Shown one piece after another: positions 1 to 8,042 of a stretch of 64,000 nt of DNA (the stretch's first letter is position 1; every line of letters starts with the position of its first letter). The stretch comes from Deltaproteobacteria bacterium (GTDB lineage Bacteria > Desulfobacterota > Syntrophobacteria > Syntrophobacterales > Syntrophobacteraceae): assembly GCA_012517315.1 (NCBI GenBank), contig JAAYVE010000040.1:1-64000 (forward strand), in the 5' to 3' direction. The translations under genes were made by a program, and so were the position numbers. Below the pieces are notes generated by a model. The model saw only the letters and a list, made by a program, of their open reading frames with translations, did no database searches and was not told where the DNA came from.

Positions 1-823
1 CCAGGGCCAGCATTCTGGGCACCACCAGGAACTCCATGGGAGAAATACCCAGGGTCTTGAAGGCGTCGATCTCCTCGTTCACCTGCATGGTGCCCAGTTG
101 GGCGGCAAAGGCGGCGCCGGTTCGCCCCGCCATGATCACCGCCGTCATCATGGCTCCCATTTCCCTCGCCATGCCAATGGCCACCATGTCGGCGACGAAG
201 ATCTGCGCCCCGAAGAGCCTGAGCTGAATGGCTCCCACAAAGGCCAGGATAAGCCCCACGAGGAAGCTGATGAGGGAAACGATGGGGAGGGCCCTGGCGC
301 CGCAATCCTGGATGAACAGCATGAGATCCGATACCCGGAAGCGGGCTTTTCCCACGAAAACCTTCATCGACGACACGAAAGCTTCCCCGATGAACGCCAA
401 CATCTCCGCAGCGGATCGTTCCACCTTGATGGTGTGCTCGCCAATCCGGGAGAGCAGGGAATTCTCCTCCGGGTTCCGAGTGGCTTCAGCCACTTCCGGC
501 ACAGCCCGGGCAAGCTGGAGCAGCCTCGACACGCCTTGGGAGAGCCCTTCCTGGTTGACTTGCACATCAGTGGACGCGCAATGATCCAGGATCCCGTTGA
601 GAAACGCAAGGAGGCTGGTGTCCCAAACACGCACATCCCGTGTGTCGAAAGTCACCCGCCGAACAGGAGGATCCCGTTTGAGGGCTTCCAGGAACCCGTC
701 CAGGGAGGGAAGGCCTTCCCTGATGGACCATTCTCCTCCCAAAACCACAAGCAGGGTTTCGTAGTCCGGACGGGAATAGGTGATCCTGACTTTCCGGCCG
801 CCTTCCGGAATGGAACCGGGCAT
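1..823 (-). CDS. mlaE: MlaE-family ABC transporter permease, C-terminus cut by window edge
   Basis: Inner-membrane permease of an Mla-type ABC system that moves phospholipids or other hydrophobic compounds across the envelope. Read on the minus strand, the visible part begins with a STAS-like N-terminal domain of about 110 residues and continues into the MlaE core. That core contains the family signature EMGAMMTAVIMAGRTGAAFA followed by QLGTMQVNEEIDAF and KTLGISPMEFLVVPR. The start is the ATG at 823; there is no strong ribosome site. About 274 codons are present and the end lies outside the window, where mlaF and mlaD partners would be expected. The extended N-terminus with a STAS-like fold is common in the longer MlaE subfamily. 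The family is certain; the transported substrate is not. Confidence 0.88.
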   Translation of the reverse strand, partial: MPGSIPEGGRKVRITYSRPDYETLLVVLGGEWSIREGLPSLDGFLEALKRDPPVRRVTFDTRDVRVWDTSLLAFLNGILDHCASTDVQVNQEGLSQGVSRLLQLARAVPEVAEATRNPEENSLLSRIGEHTIKVERSAAEMLAFIGEAFVSSMKVFVGKARFRVSDLMLFIQDCGARALPIVSLISFLVGLILAFVGAIQLRLFGAQIFVADMVAIGMAREMGAMMTAVIMAGRTGAAFAAQLGTMQVNEEIDAFKTLGISPMEFLVVPRMLAL

Positions 824-1480
824 AGGACAACTCGCTTCTTCACCAAATGAACTCTGATGCATCCGGGTTCGCCCAGGATAGATGGGGTGGGCAGCGGAAA
901 CGCGAGTGCGGACAGGTGCGCACTCCTTCTCTTTCCACTGGCCCCATTGCGGCGATACCGCCATGCCGGGACTGAAGCAAGGCTCTTTGAGCACAGGGTT
1001 CGGCTCCGGCCCACGATTTTGTACCAGGTAAGAGGAGACGTCCCCTGTGATTCCCTCCCGATTGAGGGAAATGATAAGGGAATGGAGCAAGACCGATCGA
1101 AGCCGCAGGGACTTCCCTGTATGCCAAACCAAGAGCGTTAAAACAGATGTGATGCCTGTTGTCAATTTCATCCACTCCGTGGTGAAGAGAAGTGAGGTGC
1201 GGGGGGAGGTTGCGTCTATGGAGGTCCGAGGGGCTGTGAATCTGCCCCCAAGTGAAGAGGGAAAACGCGCAGGGGGGGAGCAGGGGCGGTAAGCCGTGAA
1301 GTGCATGCCAATCAAAGAACTCTTGAGCAGAGAACGGGAAGTGGGGTATACGAGAATGGAGGCTGCTTTTCAGAAGTTCCCCTTCAGTTCCGTTTCCGGA
1401 TGCCATCAAGGAGCCTGATTCAGCCCCAAAGTGAGGAACATTACCCCGAAACCTCCTTTCTTCCCGTTCATGGGGCAGCC
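824..1480. other. Divergent intergenic region between mlaE and the cytochrome gene
   Basis: This stretch of about 650 bases holds the mlaE promoter candidate (1137-1165) and otherwise no recognisable gene. The open frames across it have no protein-like composition. The leader towards mlaE contains short inverted repeats, but I could not match it to a known riboswitch. The open frame of the cytochrome gene extends upstream to 1301 in this region, but the signal peptide places the real start at 1481. Confidence 0.5.
1137..1165 (-). promoter_or_regulatory. Putative sigma70 promoter reading towards mlaE
   Basis: On the minus strand there is TTGACA (1165-1160), a 17-base spacer and TTTAAC (1142-1137). 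The -35 box is perfect and the -10 box is partial. It would give a leader of about 300 bases in front of mlaE. Confidence 0.45.
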
Positions 1481-3997
1481 ATGAGAAAATGTCCAGCAGG
1501 CTGGAAATCGGCCATGGTTTGCTGCTTCGTCATCGGGCTGGCCTGCATTTTCATGCTGCCCGGAAACGCCCTGCCTGCGAAAAAAGGGCGCCCCGCCGCC
1601 GCTTCGCTGCAGAAGGATTCAAAGGTCCACCCCGGGAAGGTTTCCTGCAGCGAGTGTCACAAGACGTTTTACGAACACTGGTCCGTGTCCCGCCATGGGC
1701 TCTCCGTGCGCCCCTTTTCGCCCGCATTTGCCCGGGATCATCTCCAGTCCCCCGGCGTGGAGGTTGTCGTCGGGGAGAACCCCTGCCGAGCGCACTGGGA
1801 CGGTGACGAAGGCTGGATGATCGAGCGGGGGAAGAAGGGGGACATGCGCTATAAAATCCACCACGTCATGGGGGGCAGAAGCGTGTACTATTTTCTGACC
1901 TCCCTGCAGGACGGGCGTCTCCAGGTCATGCCTCTGGCCTATGATATCCGCGCGGGATCCTGGTTCAATGTGCTGCAGAGCGCCGTACGGCATTTCATCG
2001 AGCGTGGCGAAGAACCCCTCGACTGGAGAGATGCCTTGCTCACCTTCAACATCGCTTGTTTTCAATGTCACGTGGCACAGAATGCCACCAACTACGACGA
2101 GGAGACGGAAACCTACAGAAACGTCTTGACGGAGCCCGGCATTCGCTGTTCCGCCTGTCACGGACCGACGGATGCCCATGTGAAGGCGGTTTCGGAAATG
2201 GGCAAGGGGCAACCTCCCCAGGACTTGAAAATCAACGACTGGAATTCCTTCAGCCCTCAGCAGAAAAGTGAAGGCTGCGCACCCTGCCATGGAAGGACCA
2301 GGCCGCTCACCAACACTTTCAAGCCTGGAGAACGGTTCTTCGACCACTATGATCTCATCGCTCTTGAAGACCCCGATTTCTTTCCGGACGGCACAGACCG
2401 GGGCGAAAACCACGTTTACACCCGATGGCTGATGAATCCGTGCGCTGGAGCCGGCCAACTGGAATGCACCCACTGCCACATGCCCGGGGGACAATACCGG
2501 TTCGGGACATCTGAAAAGGCGAACGAAGTGTGCCTGCCCTGTCACGAGGAAAGGGTCCGCAACGCCAGCGCCCACTCGAATCATCCCGAGGAGAGTGAGG
2601 GCAACCGTTGTGTGGCATGCCACATGCCCAAGATCCGAGGGGAGACTGCTAAGGCGCGGGATCACGCCATGCTGCCCCCCTGTCCTGCCGCTACACTGGC
2701 TTTCCAGTCACCCAACGCATGCAACGGCTGTCACCGGGACAGGGACGCCGCATGGTCCGATGAATGGGTCCGCAAGCGGCAGCCTCGTGATTATCAGGCT
2801 CCGATCCTTGAGCGGGCCAGGCTGGTGGATGCCGCCAGAAGGAGGGACTGGGGCCGGCTTGCCGATATTCTCAAGTTCATCGGCAACAAGGAACATGAAC
2901 CCGTGACGGCGGTTTCCCTCATCCGCCTTCTGGCCTTCTGTGATGATGACCGCAAATGGCCGGTCCTCACCGGTGCCCTTGAGAGCCGATCGCCCTTCGT
3001 GAGAGCAGCCGCTGCAGAGGGGCTTGCGGGGAGCTTCGCCCCTGAGATCCTCCATCCGCTCCTCAAGGCGACGGAAGACGAATACCGCCTCGTTCGTGTC
3101 CGTTCAGCCATGGCTCTTTCGGCTTATCCCCGAACGATGCTCGGGGAGGCCGATTTTCAGAGGCTGGAGCGGGCCAGCATGGAACTGGTGGATGCCTTGG
3201 AAGTGAGGCCCGATGACTGGGAATCTCACTACACGCTGGGGAACTACCTCCTCAACAGAGAATATCTTCCTGCTTCTCTGGTGGCCTACGATGCGGCATC
3301 GCGGCTCAATCCCCGCCGCACCGCACCGCTCCTAAACGCCTCCATCGCTGCGGCGCGCCTTGGGGAAATGAACAAGGCCGAGGAGTTTCTGCAAAGAGCC
3401 TTGAAGATCGAACCGGCCAGCCCGGTAATCCATTTCCACATGGCCCTGTTGAGAGCCGACCAGGGGGACTATCCCCGCGCGGAAAGCCATCTTCGTGAAG
3501 CCCTGAAAGCCGATCCGCAAATGGCGGAGGCGGCATGCAATCTTTGTGTCCTTCTGGCGAGGGATCGCTTGGAAGAGGCGCTTCAATGGTGTCGCAGGGC
3601 CCACGAGATTGACCCCGAGAACGGCAAGTACGCCTACACGCTTGCCTTCTATGAACGGAAAAGCGGCAACACCGAAGTCGCCGGTCGGATCCTCCGAGAA
3701 CTCACAGACAGGGAACCCATTCACGTGGAAGCCGTTCTTCTCCTGTGCGAAATCCTGGAAGAGCAGGGAATGCAGAAAGAGGCAAGGGAAATGCTTGCCA
3801 GAGCGCTCACCCGCGAGAGTCTTGCAAGCCGGGATCGCTACCGCCTCTTTCTGAAGGTCCAGGAAATGGAGAAACGGGAAAGCCCTCCCCAGGAAGGAGA
3901 GGCGCCCCGGGTCCGGAGAGAGGAGGATGCCGGCAAGTCACCGGAGGGGAAGGATGGGAACAATCCGGGCCTCGAACCTGAGGGGGTCGGCTCCTAA
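1481..3997 (+). CDS. Octahaem cytochrome c with HEAT and TPR repeats
   Basis: Exported electron-transfer protein of 838 residues. The start is set at 1481 because a clear signal peptide begins there (MRKCPAGWK, hydrophobic core, cleavage near residue 30). Eight CxxCH haem-binding motifs follow at about residues 56, 193, 223, 266, 329, 351, 377 and 414. The haem part resembles the cytochrome c-554/NrfA-like multihaem proteins. After it come HEAT-like helical repeats (about 460-540) and a series of TPRs (about 555-790). The C-terminal tail is charged and low in complexity. Haem-plus-TPR proteins of this type are common in metal- and sulfate-reducing Desulfobacterota, where the TPR half is assumed to dock partners. 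The redox partner is unknown. It stands alone, followed 33 bases later by a thioesterase gene. Confidence 0.85.
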   Translation: MRKCPAGWKSAMVCCFVIGLACIFMLPGNALPAKKGRPAAASLQKDSKVHPGKVSCSECHKTFYEHWSVSRHGLSVRPFSPAFARDHLQSPGVEVVVGENPCRAHWDGDEGWMIERGKKGDMRYKIHHVMGGRSVYYFLTSLQDGRLQVMPLAYDIRAGSWFNVLQSAVRHFIERGEEPLDWRDALLTFNIACFQCHVAQNATNYDEETETYRNVLTEPGIRCSACHGPTDAHVKAVSEMGKGQPPQDLKINDWNSFSPQQKSEGCAPCHGRTRPLTNTFKPGERFFDHYDLIALEDPDFFPDGTDRGENHVYTRWLMNPCAGAGQLECTHCHMPGGQYRFGTSEKANEVCLPCHEERVRNASAHSNHPEESEGNRCVACHMPKIRGETAKARDHAMLPPCPAATLAFQSPNACNGCHRDRDAAWSDEWVRKRQPRDYQAPILERARLVDAARRRDWGRLADILKFIGNKEHEPVTAVSLIRLLAFCDDDRKWPVLTGALESRSPFVRAAAAEGLAGSFAPEILHPLLKATEDEYRLVRVRSAMALSAYPRTMLGEADFQRLERASMELVDALEVRPDDWESHYTLGNYLLNREYLPASLVAYDAASRLNPRRTAPLLNASIAAARLGEMNKAEEFLQRALKIEPASPVIHFHMALLRADQGDYPRAESHLREALKADPQMAEAACNLCVLLARDRLEEALQWCRRAHEIDPENGKYAYTLAFYERKSGNTEVAGRILRELTDREPIHVEAVLLLCEILEEQGMQKEAREMLARALTRESLASRDRYRLFLKVQEMEKRESPPQEGEAPRVRREEDAGKSPEGKDGNNPGLEPEGVGS

Positions 3998-4030
3998 GGG
4001 GAGTCGCCGCCGCAGAAGGATGGACGAAAA

Positions 4031-4537
4031 ATGGAAAGGGAAACCCTGTACCTCCTCCCCAACCGGGAGGACCATCACTGTTTCGGCTGCAGTCCTTTGA
4101 ATCCGTCCGGACTGCAGATGAAATTTTACACCGATGGCGAGAAGCTTTATTCATGGGTGGCCGTGCCCGCTCATCTGTGTGGCTGGCAGAGGCTGGTTCA
4201 TGGAGGGATCCTCTCTACGATCCTGGATGAGATCATGGGTTGGTGCGCTATTCACCTTCTGAAGCGCATCACGCTCACCAAGTCCATGGAAGTGCACTTT
4301 CTGAAACCCGTTTACGTGGAACAGTCGTTGCGGGCGGAAGCGCGTATCCTGAGCACGGAAAACAGCCGGGAAGCGATTGCGGAGGGCTGGATCGTGAACG
4401 ATGCAGGAGAGGTGTGCACCCAGTCCACCGGGCGTTTTGCCCTCTTCACCCCTGGGACCATGCGGCGTATGAACCTTTTCGGCGAAGAGGTCATCCGAAG
4501 TATAGAGGCCGTGATGCGGGATATTAGCGAGTCATGA
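4031..4537 (+). CDS. PaaI-type hotdog-fold thioesterase
   Basis: A 168-residue single-domain hotdog protein, probably hydrolysing an acyl-CoA in the cytoplasm. Supporting features are the N-terminal HHCFGCSPLNPSGLQ stretch, the segment VHGGILSTILDEIMGW that carries the catalytic acidic residue on the hot-dog helix, and the following strands (MEVHFLKPVYV). The HGG(I/F)xxxxLDE pattern is characteristic of the PaaI/YbgC-like 4HBT superfamily. It starts 33 bases after the multihaem cytochrome and may be cotranscribed, although no functional link is evident. The substrate cannot be told from sequence. Confidence 0.8.
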   Translation: MERETLYLLPNREDHHCFGCSPLNPSGLQMKFYTDGEKLYSWVAVPAHLCGWQRLVHGGILSTILDEIMGWCAIHLLKRITLTKSMEVHFLKPVYVEQSLRAEARILSTENSREAIAEGWIVNDAGEVCTQSTGRFALFTPGTMRRMNLFGEEVIRSIEAVMRDISES

Positions 4538-5080
4538 TGCTGCTGCCCCGGGGGGCGCCCCTCGGGGAGAGCCGGCGAATCCGAGGGTTTTTCTCCCCGG
4601 AGGAGGCAACGGATTCTTCACTGCCTGAAGCCCACCATGGCCTGTCACGGGCGTCCATGCAGATTGCCACCTGTAATTTCCCCATAACCCTTTGCCCCAA
4701 TGCCGATTGCCGGCTCCCTCTTTGGCGCAATGAGGACCCTTTCCTGGGTCGTCTGCGTTCCTCAAGGAGATTAGAGGGCGAACATGTCACATGATCGTCA
4801 CGGAGATGTCACACGGTCGTGGAACACTGCCCCCATGAGTCTGCGGGTACTTTGCTGACCAAGGCCCCATGGTATCAGAAAGCCCGAACCTGAATCCCCC
4901 TCGAGGTTCGGGCTTTTTTTGCCGGAACTCGCGGGTTGGCTTCGGGAAGGAGACACATCGCAGAAGGGAGGTGGGACCCGCATTTCACACATGAGGTGAG
5001 GGCGCCGCTCGCGGAGTCCATCCGAGCGGGTTTTTCCGTCGGTCGCCCGCCGGGAAACAAGACATTGAGTGTTTTGAGAA
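4538..5080. other. Intergenic region upstream of the c-di-GMP riboswitch
   Basis: About 540 bases without a convincing gene. A strong hairpin with a T-run lies at 4881-4920 (separate entry). A short open frame at 4534-4794 contains several cysteines but has no ribosome site, shows no family resemblance and overlaps the thioesterase stop. I therefore did not call it. Confidence 0.5.
4881..4920 (+). terminator. Rho-independent terminator
   Basis: The arms AGCCCGAACCT (4881-4891) and AGGTTCGGGCT (4904-4914) are perfectly complementary around a 12-base loop, and seven T follow. It probably ends the cytochrome-thioesterase transcript about 345 bases beyond the thioesterase stop, and it insulates the riboswitch unit downstream. 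Confidence 0.85.
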
Positions 5081-5083
5081 AGA

Positions 5084-5158
5084 CAAAGCCAAACCCATCG
5101 TAGGGTGGGGACGGAAAACCGCGGGTCCCGCCCCCATGGGACAGCCGGGTTACCTCTA
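5084..5158 (+). promoter_or_regulatory. Cyclic di-GMP-I (GEMM) riboswitch aptamer
   Basis: The sequence follows the GEMM-I consensus in order: GCCAAACC, a P2 stem CCCATC/GGTGGG closed by GTAG, the core GGGACGGAAAACC (consensus GGGACGCAAAGCC), a P3 arm beginning ACC-GCG-GGT, and the receptor strand AGCCGGGTTACC. The G-to-A change at the base of P3 is compensated by C-to-U on its partner, so the A-U pair keeps the stem. The GNRA loop is slightly off consensus (GTAG). It lies 118 bases upstream of the PEP-CTERM protein start, in the same orientation, so c-di-GMP most likely controls that gene. Confidence 0.85.
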
Positions 5159-5179
5159 ACAGGGCGATCCGGCTTTTTT
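5143..5179 (+). terminator. Riboswitch expression-platform terminator overlapping the aptamer
   Basis: AGCCGG (5143-5148) is complementary to CCGGCT (5169-5174), which runs straight into TTTTTT. The left arm is the conserved 3' strand of the c-di-GMP aptamer (AGCCGGGTTACC). The terminator and the folded aptamer therefore exclude each other, so ligand binding should prevent termination, making this an ON switch. This is inferred from base-pairing only. Confidence 0.75.
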
Positions 5180-5275
5180 GTGCATCGTGACGATCACCCT
5201 CCTCTCATTGAAGGGAGGATATTGGCTGTCGGCGGAAAAAAACCATGTTTTCGAGTCATTGGAAAGGAGGAAGAT

Positions 5276-5845
5276 ATGCAGAGGCCGAGGCTTCTTTTGT
5301 TTTTGGCTGTCGCCTTCTTCATGGCCGTGGGCCTGGCAGATCGTTGTCACGCGTATATGCTGAATGCGGGGATCTGGCAACCCACGGACGGGGACTTCAA
5401 TGCTCTGAAATTCGATATCAATTGTCTGGAGGGGAAGACCATCGACCTTTACTTGTACAATCCTTCAACCACTCCGCCATCGAACAGGGACCTGAACATT
5501 TTCTCAGGGAGTTCTCCTTCCATCACCATCGGTGGGGTCAAGATCCAAGGAGGCACCATCAGCTTCACGATGGATTCCCAGGGGCATCACATCGCGACAC
5601 TGGGTTCCGATTCCCTGGACCTGGGGCCGAGCGGCCTGTTCGGGCTCTACATGGAGGATCACGGGACGGGTTCGGACGGCGACATTTCGCCGGTATTCAT
5701 CGCAGAAAACCAGTGGAAACTCATCGATGATTGCGCCATCATCACCGTCACGGACGCAAACCCCGTTCCCATTCCCGGGCCGGCCTGGCTCCTTGGTTCA
5801 GGTCTGCTCGGAATGGCAGGAGTGAAGAGACGCCTCGAGATTTGA
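5276..5845 (+). CDS. PEP-CTERM sorting domain exoprotein
   Basis: A 189-residue secreted protein. The ATG at 5276 is chosen because GGAAAGGAGG ends six bases upstream and the protein then starts with a signal peptide (MQRPRLLLFLAVAFFM, cleavage near CHA). The middle is a beta-rich domain I do not recognise. The C-terminus is a PEP-CTERM tripartite signal: VPIPGP, a hydrophobic helix (AWLLGSGLLGMAG) and a basic end (VKRR). Such proteins are sorted by an exosortase and usually belong to the exopolysaccharide matrix. The gene is controlled by the c-di-GMP riboswitch upstream, which fits a biofilm role. A terminator follows, so it is monocistronic. Confidence 0.85.
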   Translation: MQRPRLLLFLAVAFFMAVGLADRCHAYMLNAGIWQPTDGDFNALKFDINCLEGKTIDLYLYNPSTTPPSNRDLNIFSGSSPSITIGGVKIQGGTISFTMDSQGHHIATLGSDSLDLGPSGLFGLYMEDHGTGSDGDISPVFIAENQWKLIDDCAIITVTDANPVPIPGPAWLLGSGLLGMAGVKRRLEI

Positions 5846-5871
5846 TCAGTCTTGAAGGGAGACAGCAGAGG

Positions 5872-5903
5872 AAGGCAGGGAGAGGGGCGCTCCTGCCTTT
5901 TTT
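5872..5903 (+). terminator. Rho-independent terminator after the PEP-CTERM gene
   Basis: The arms AAGGCAGG and CCTGCCTT enclose a G-rich loop and are followed by a run of T. It ends the riboswitch-controlled transcript 30-60 bases past the stop. Confidence 0.8.
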
Positions 5904-5948
5904 CCTGTAAGGAGTTGGAAACCCGTTGCCGGTTTCGGTAGTATCTCC

Positions 5949-7736
5949 ATGGCGAGAGTTTTGGTGTGGAACGGTCAAGCGGGGCGACACGCTATCCAAC
6001 AGAGGTTCGGCACAGTGGAATCCATCCAGGAATTGCGGGCGGACCTGCATCGGTTTCGGGAGATCGTGGGCAGAGGAACACTCATTTCTTATTCCCAGGA
6101 TGAGAGAGAGTCCCTACTGGAGAATTCCCAGAAGCTTCTCCAGAGACTCGATGCCATGGGGGAGAGTGTCCTCACGGTGGGACTCCTTGGTGGGACGGGA
6201 GTTGGGAAGTCGACTCTCATGAACGCCCTTGCCGGTGCTCCCATAGCTTCCACCAGCCACAGGAGGCCCCACACGGAAAGGGTGCTCATCTATCGGCATG
6301 GGGAGGTGCCTTTGCCCGCCTCCCTCACAAGAAACGGACTATGGATGGAAATCGTTCATGCTGCGGATGCCATCCGACACATCCTCTTGTGCGATCTTCC
6401 TGATTTCGACAGCCTCGTGGGGGAGCACCGGCGACGCGTGATCCAGTTCCTGGAGAATCTGGATGTCCTTGCCTGGGTGGCGTCTCCGGAGAAGTACGGC
6501 GACGCTCGCTTTTACGCTTTTCTGCGCCAGGTGCCCAAGGCCCGTCAGAACTTCTACTTTGTCCTGAACAAAGTGGACCTTCTCTTCCAGGGGCGAACCC
6601 TGGAAGAGGGATATGGCGAACTGGGCAAGGTGTTGAACCGGTTCACACAGCATCTGGTGGACAACGACATACCGGATCCCATCGTCTTTGCCGTTTCCGC
6701 CGACCTGGCGTGTGATTCGGGGGGACTGGCTCCCTGGAATCAGTTTCCCCACTTCAGACACCAGATCTTCCAGCTTCGGGATGCCATGGAAGTGACCGCC
6801 ATCAAGACCGCCAACCTGGATGTGGAGGTGAAACGGTTTCTTTCGGTGGTAGAAAAGGAGATCCTTCAGTTGGCGAAGATGCGGGAAGTGCTGGAGGAAC
6901 TGGTGGACGAACTGGGGGGAGAACGGCAGGAATGGGCCGCAGCGGGGAGGGAGGCCATGGACCTCTGGCTGGATGGCACTTTTCGGAGTGTCGTCCCCGA
7001 ACTTCTCATGGATCCTTGCCATCTGGTGGGGCCTGCACGTCTCGTGGGAAGAACCGTTCAATTCCTTCGCGGCTGGTCTGGGCCTTCTTCTTCCGATCCT
7101 GCCGACGGCGTGTCCCCTCCCCGGGAGGCCGCGTTTCTTCTTCGAAGCCAAATGGAGCGGTTGGCGAACCGGATCGCCCGAAGGCTGCTCCACCGGGGGT
7201 TCGCCGCCGACCTGGAGACCGGCGCCGGAATGGCCTGCGAAGGTGTGTCCCCGTGGGAACGCTTCCTGGAAAAGGTGCGTGAGTTCACCGTCATGCGCCT
7301 CATGGACCAGAAATCCGCCGGACCCTCAGGCTTCCGCCTCATTCAGTGGGGGGCGTATCTGGCGCTGCTGGTGCCTTTCGTTCTGGCGGTATCCGGCGCG
7401 GAAACCTGGCGGGATTTGCTGAAGCTGACCGATGCCGGTTCTTTACTGAGGCTGGCCGCCGATCTCCCTCTCGTTCTTTTCACTCCGCGGGGTCTTGCAG
7501 CCCTGGGGAGTTGTCTCATCCTGCTATTGCTCACGGGCATCGGCTTTTACAGCCGCTACAAGAAATCCTTGCAGCGGCGGACACAAAAGTTTATAGAGTC
7601 ACTCAAGCTTGGACTGGGCAGCCTGTGGGAAGGGGAGTTGCAGTCCGTCATCGAGCATTTGAATCAGCACAAGGCACAGGTGGAATCCCAGGTGGGGGAG
7701 CTTTCCTCCCTATACGCGGCAGGCGGGAAGGACTGA
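5949..7736 (+). CDS. Dynamin-like/Era-type GTPase with C-terminal membrane segments
   Basis: A 595-residue GTPase. The G1 loop is GGTGVGKST (81-89), a G3-like DLPDFDS lies at about 149-155 and the G4 NKVD at 207-210. A long helical region follows, then two hydrophobic segments (about 472-492 and 510-535) and a coiled C-terminus. The order GTPase, helical bundle, membrane segments resembles bacterial dynamin-like and YdjA/YcjX-type membrane GTPases. The exact family is uncertain. It probably acts at the inner membrane. A small membrane protein gene follows with only three bases between. The start ATG at 5949 lacks a strong ribosome site. Confidence 0.72.
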   Translation: MARVLVWNGQAGRHAIQQRFGTVESIQELRADLHRFREIVGRGTLISYSQDERESLLENSQKLLQRLDAMGESVLTVGLLGGTGVGKSTLMNALAGAPIASTSHRRPHTERVLIYRHGEVPLPASLTRNGLWMEIVHAADAIRHILLCDLPDFDSLVGEHRRRVIQFLENLDVLAWVASPEKYGDARFYAFLRQVPKARQNFYFVLNKVDLLFQGRTLEEGYGELGKVLNRFTQHLVDNDIPDPIVFAVSADLACDSGGLAPWNQFPHFRHQIFQLRDAMEVTAIKTANLDVEVKRFLSVVEKEILQLAKMREVLEELVDELGGERQEWAAAGREAMDLWLDGTFRSVVPELLMDPCHLVGPARLVGRTVQFLRGWSGPSSSDPADGVSPPREAAFLLRSQMERLANRIARRLLHRGFAADLETGAGMACEGVSPWERFLEKVREFTVMRLMDQKSAGPSGFRLIQWGAYLALLVPFVLAVSGAETWRDLLKLTDAGSLLRLAADLPLVLFTPRGLAALGSCLILLLLTGIGFYSRYKKSLQRRTQKFIESLKLGLGSLWEGELQSVIEHLNQHKAQVESQVGELSSLYAAGGKD

Positions 7737-7739
7737 GGG

Positions 7740-7949
7740 GTGTTGCTCAGGTTTGTCATCTTGATCGTCCTTCTGACGGTTCCCATCATCCCCACCTTCT
7801 GGGCCATCCTGGACATCCCCCGTCGGCGTTTCGCCACCCGGAAGCTGAAAGTGGTCTGGTTTTTTGTGGTGGCCACCTTGCCCTGCATCGGAGCGATCCT
7901 TTATATCCTGTTTGCTCGACGTCGCACGCAACCCGAGGAGACACCCTAG
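7740..7949 (+). CDS. Small membrane protein with PLDc_N-type domain
   Basis: A 69-residue protein starting with GTG, three bases after the GTPase stop, which suggests translational coupling. It has two transmembrane helices (LLRFVILIVLLTVPIIPTFW and VVWFFVVATLPCIGAILYIL) joined by a short basic loop, and ends in a charged tail. The pattern W-A-I-L-D-I...LP-IGAILYILF-R matches the N-terminal membrane module of cardiolipin synthases and related small proteins (PLDc_N). It has no phospholipase domain of its own. The function is unknown, perhaps as a partner of the GTPase upstream. Confidence 0.7.
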   Translation: MLLRFVILIVLLTVPIIPTFWAILDIPRRRFATRKLKVVWFFVVATLPCIGAILYILFARRRTQPEETP

Positions 7950-8042
7950 AGAAGGCACGCGCCCAAAATCCCTCCGTCGCGCTCACGGCGGCGGACAATG
8001 GCGCCCGCGGCATGGAAGGCGAAAAGGAGGCGTATTCAGGTC

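Noticed and set aside
824-1130. A cobalamin-type riboswitch in the mlaE leader
   Set aside because: AATCGGGAGGGAATC looks vaguely similar, but the B12-box and the other conserved blocks are absent.
4534-4794. An 86-codon plus-strand frame rich in cysteine
   Set aside because: It overlaps the thioesterase stop, lacks a ribosome site and shows no family resemblance.
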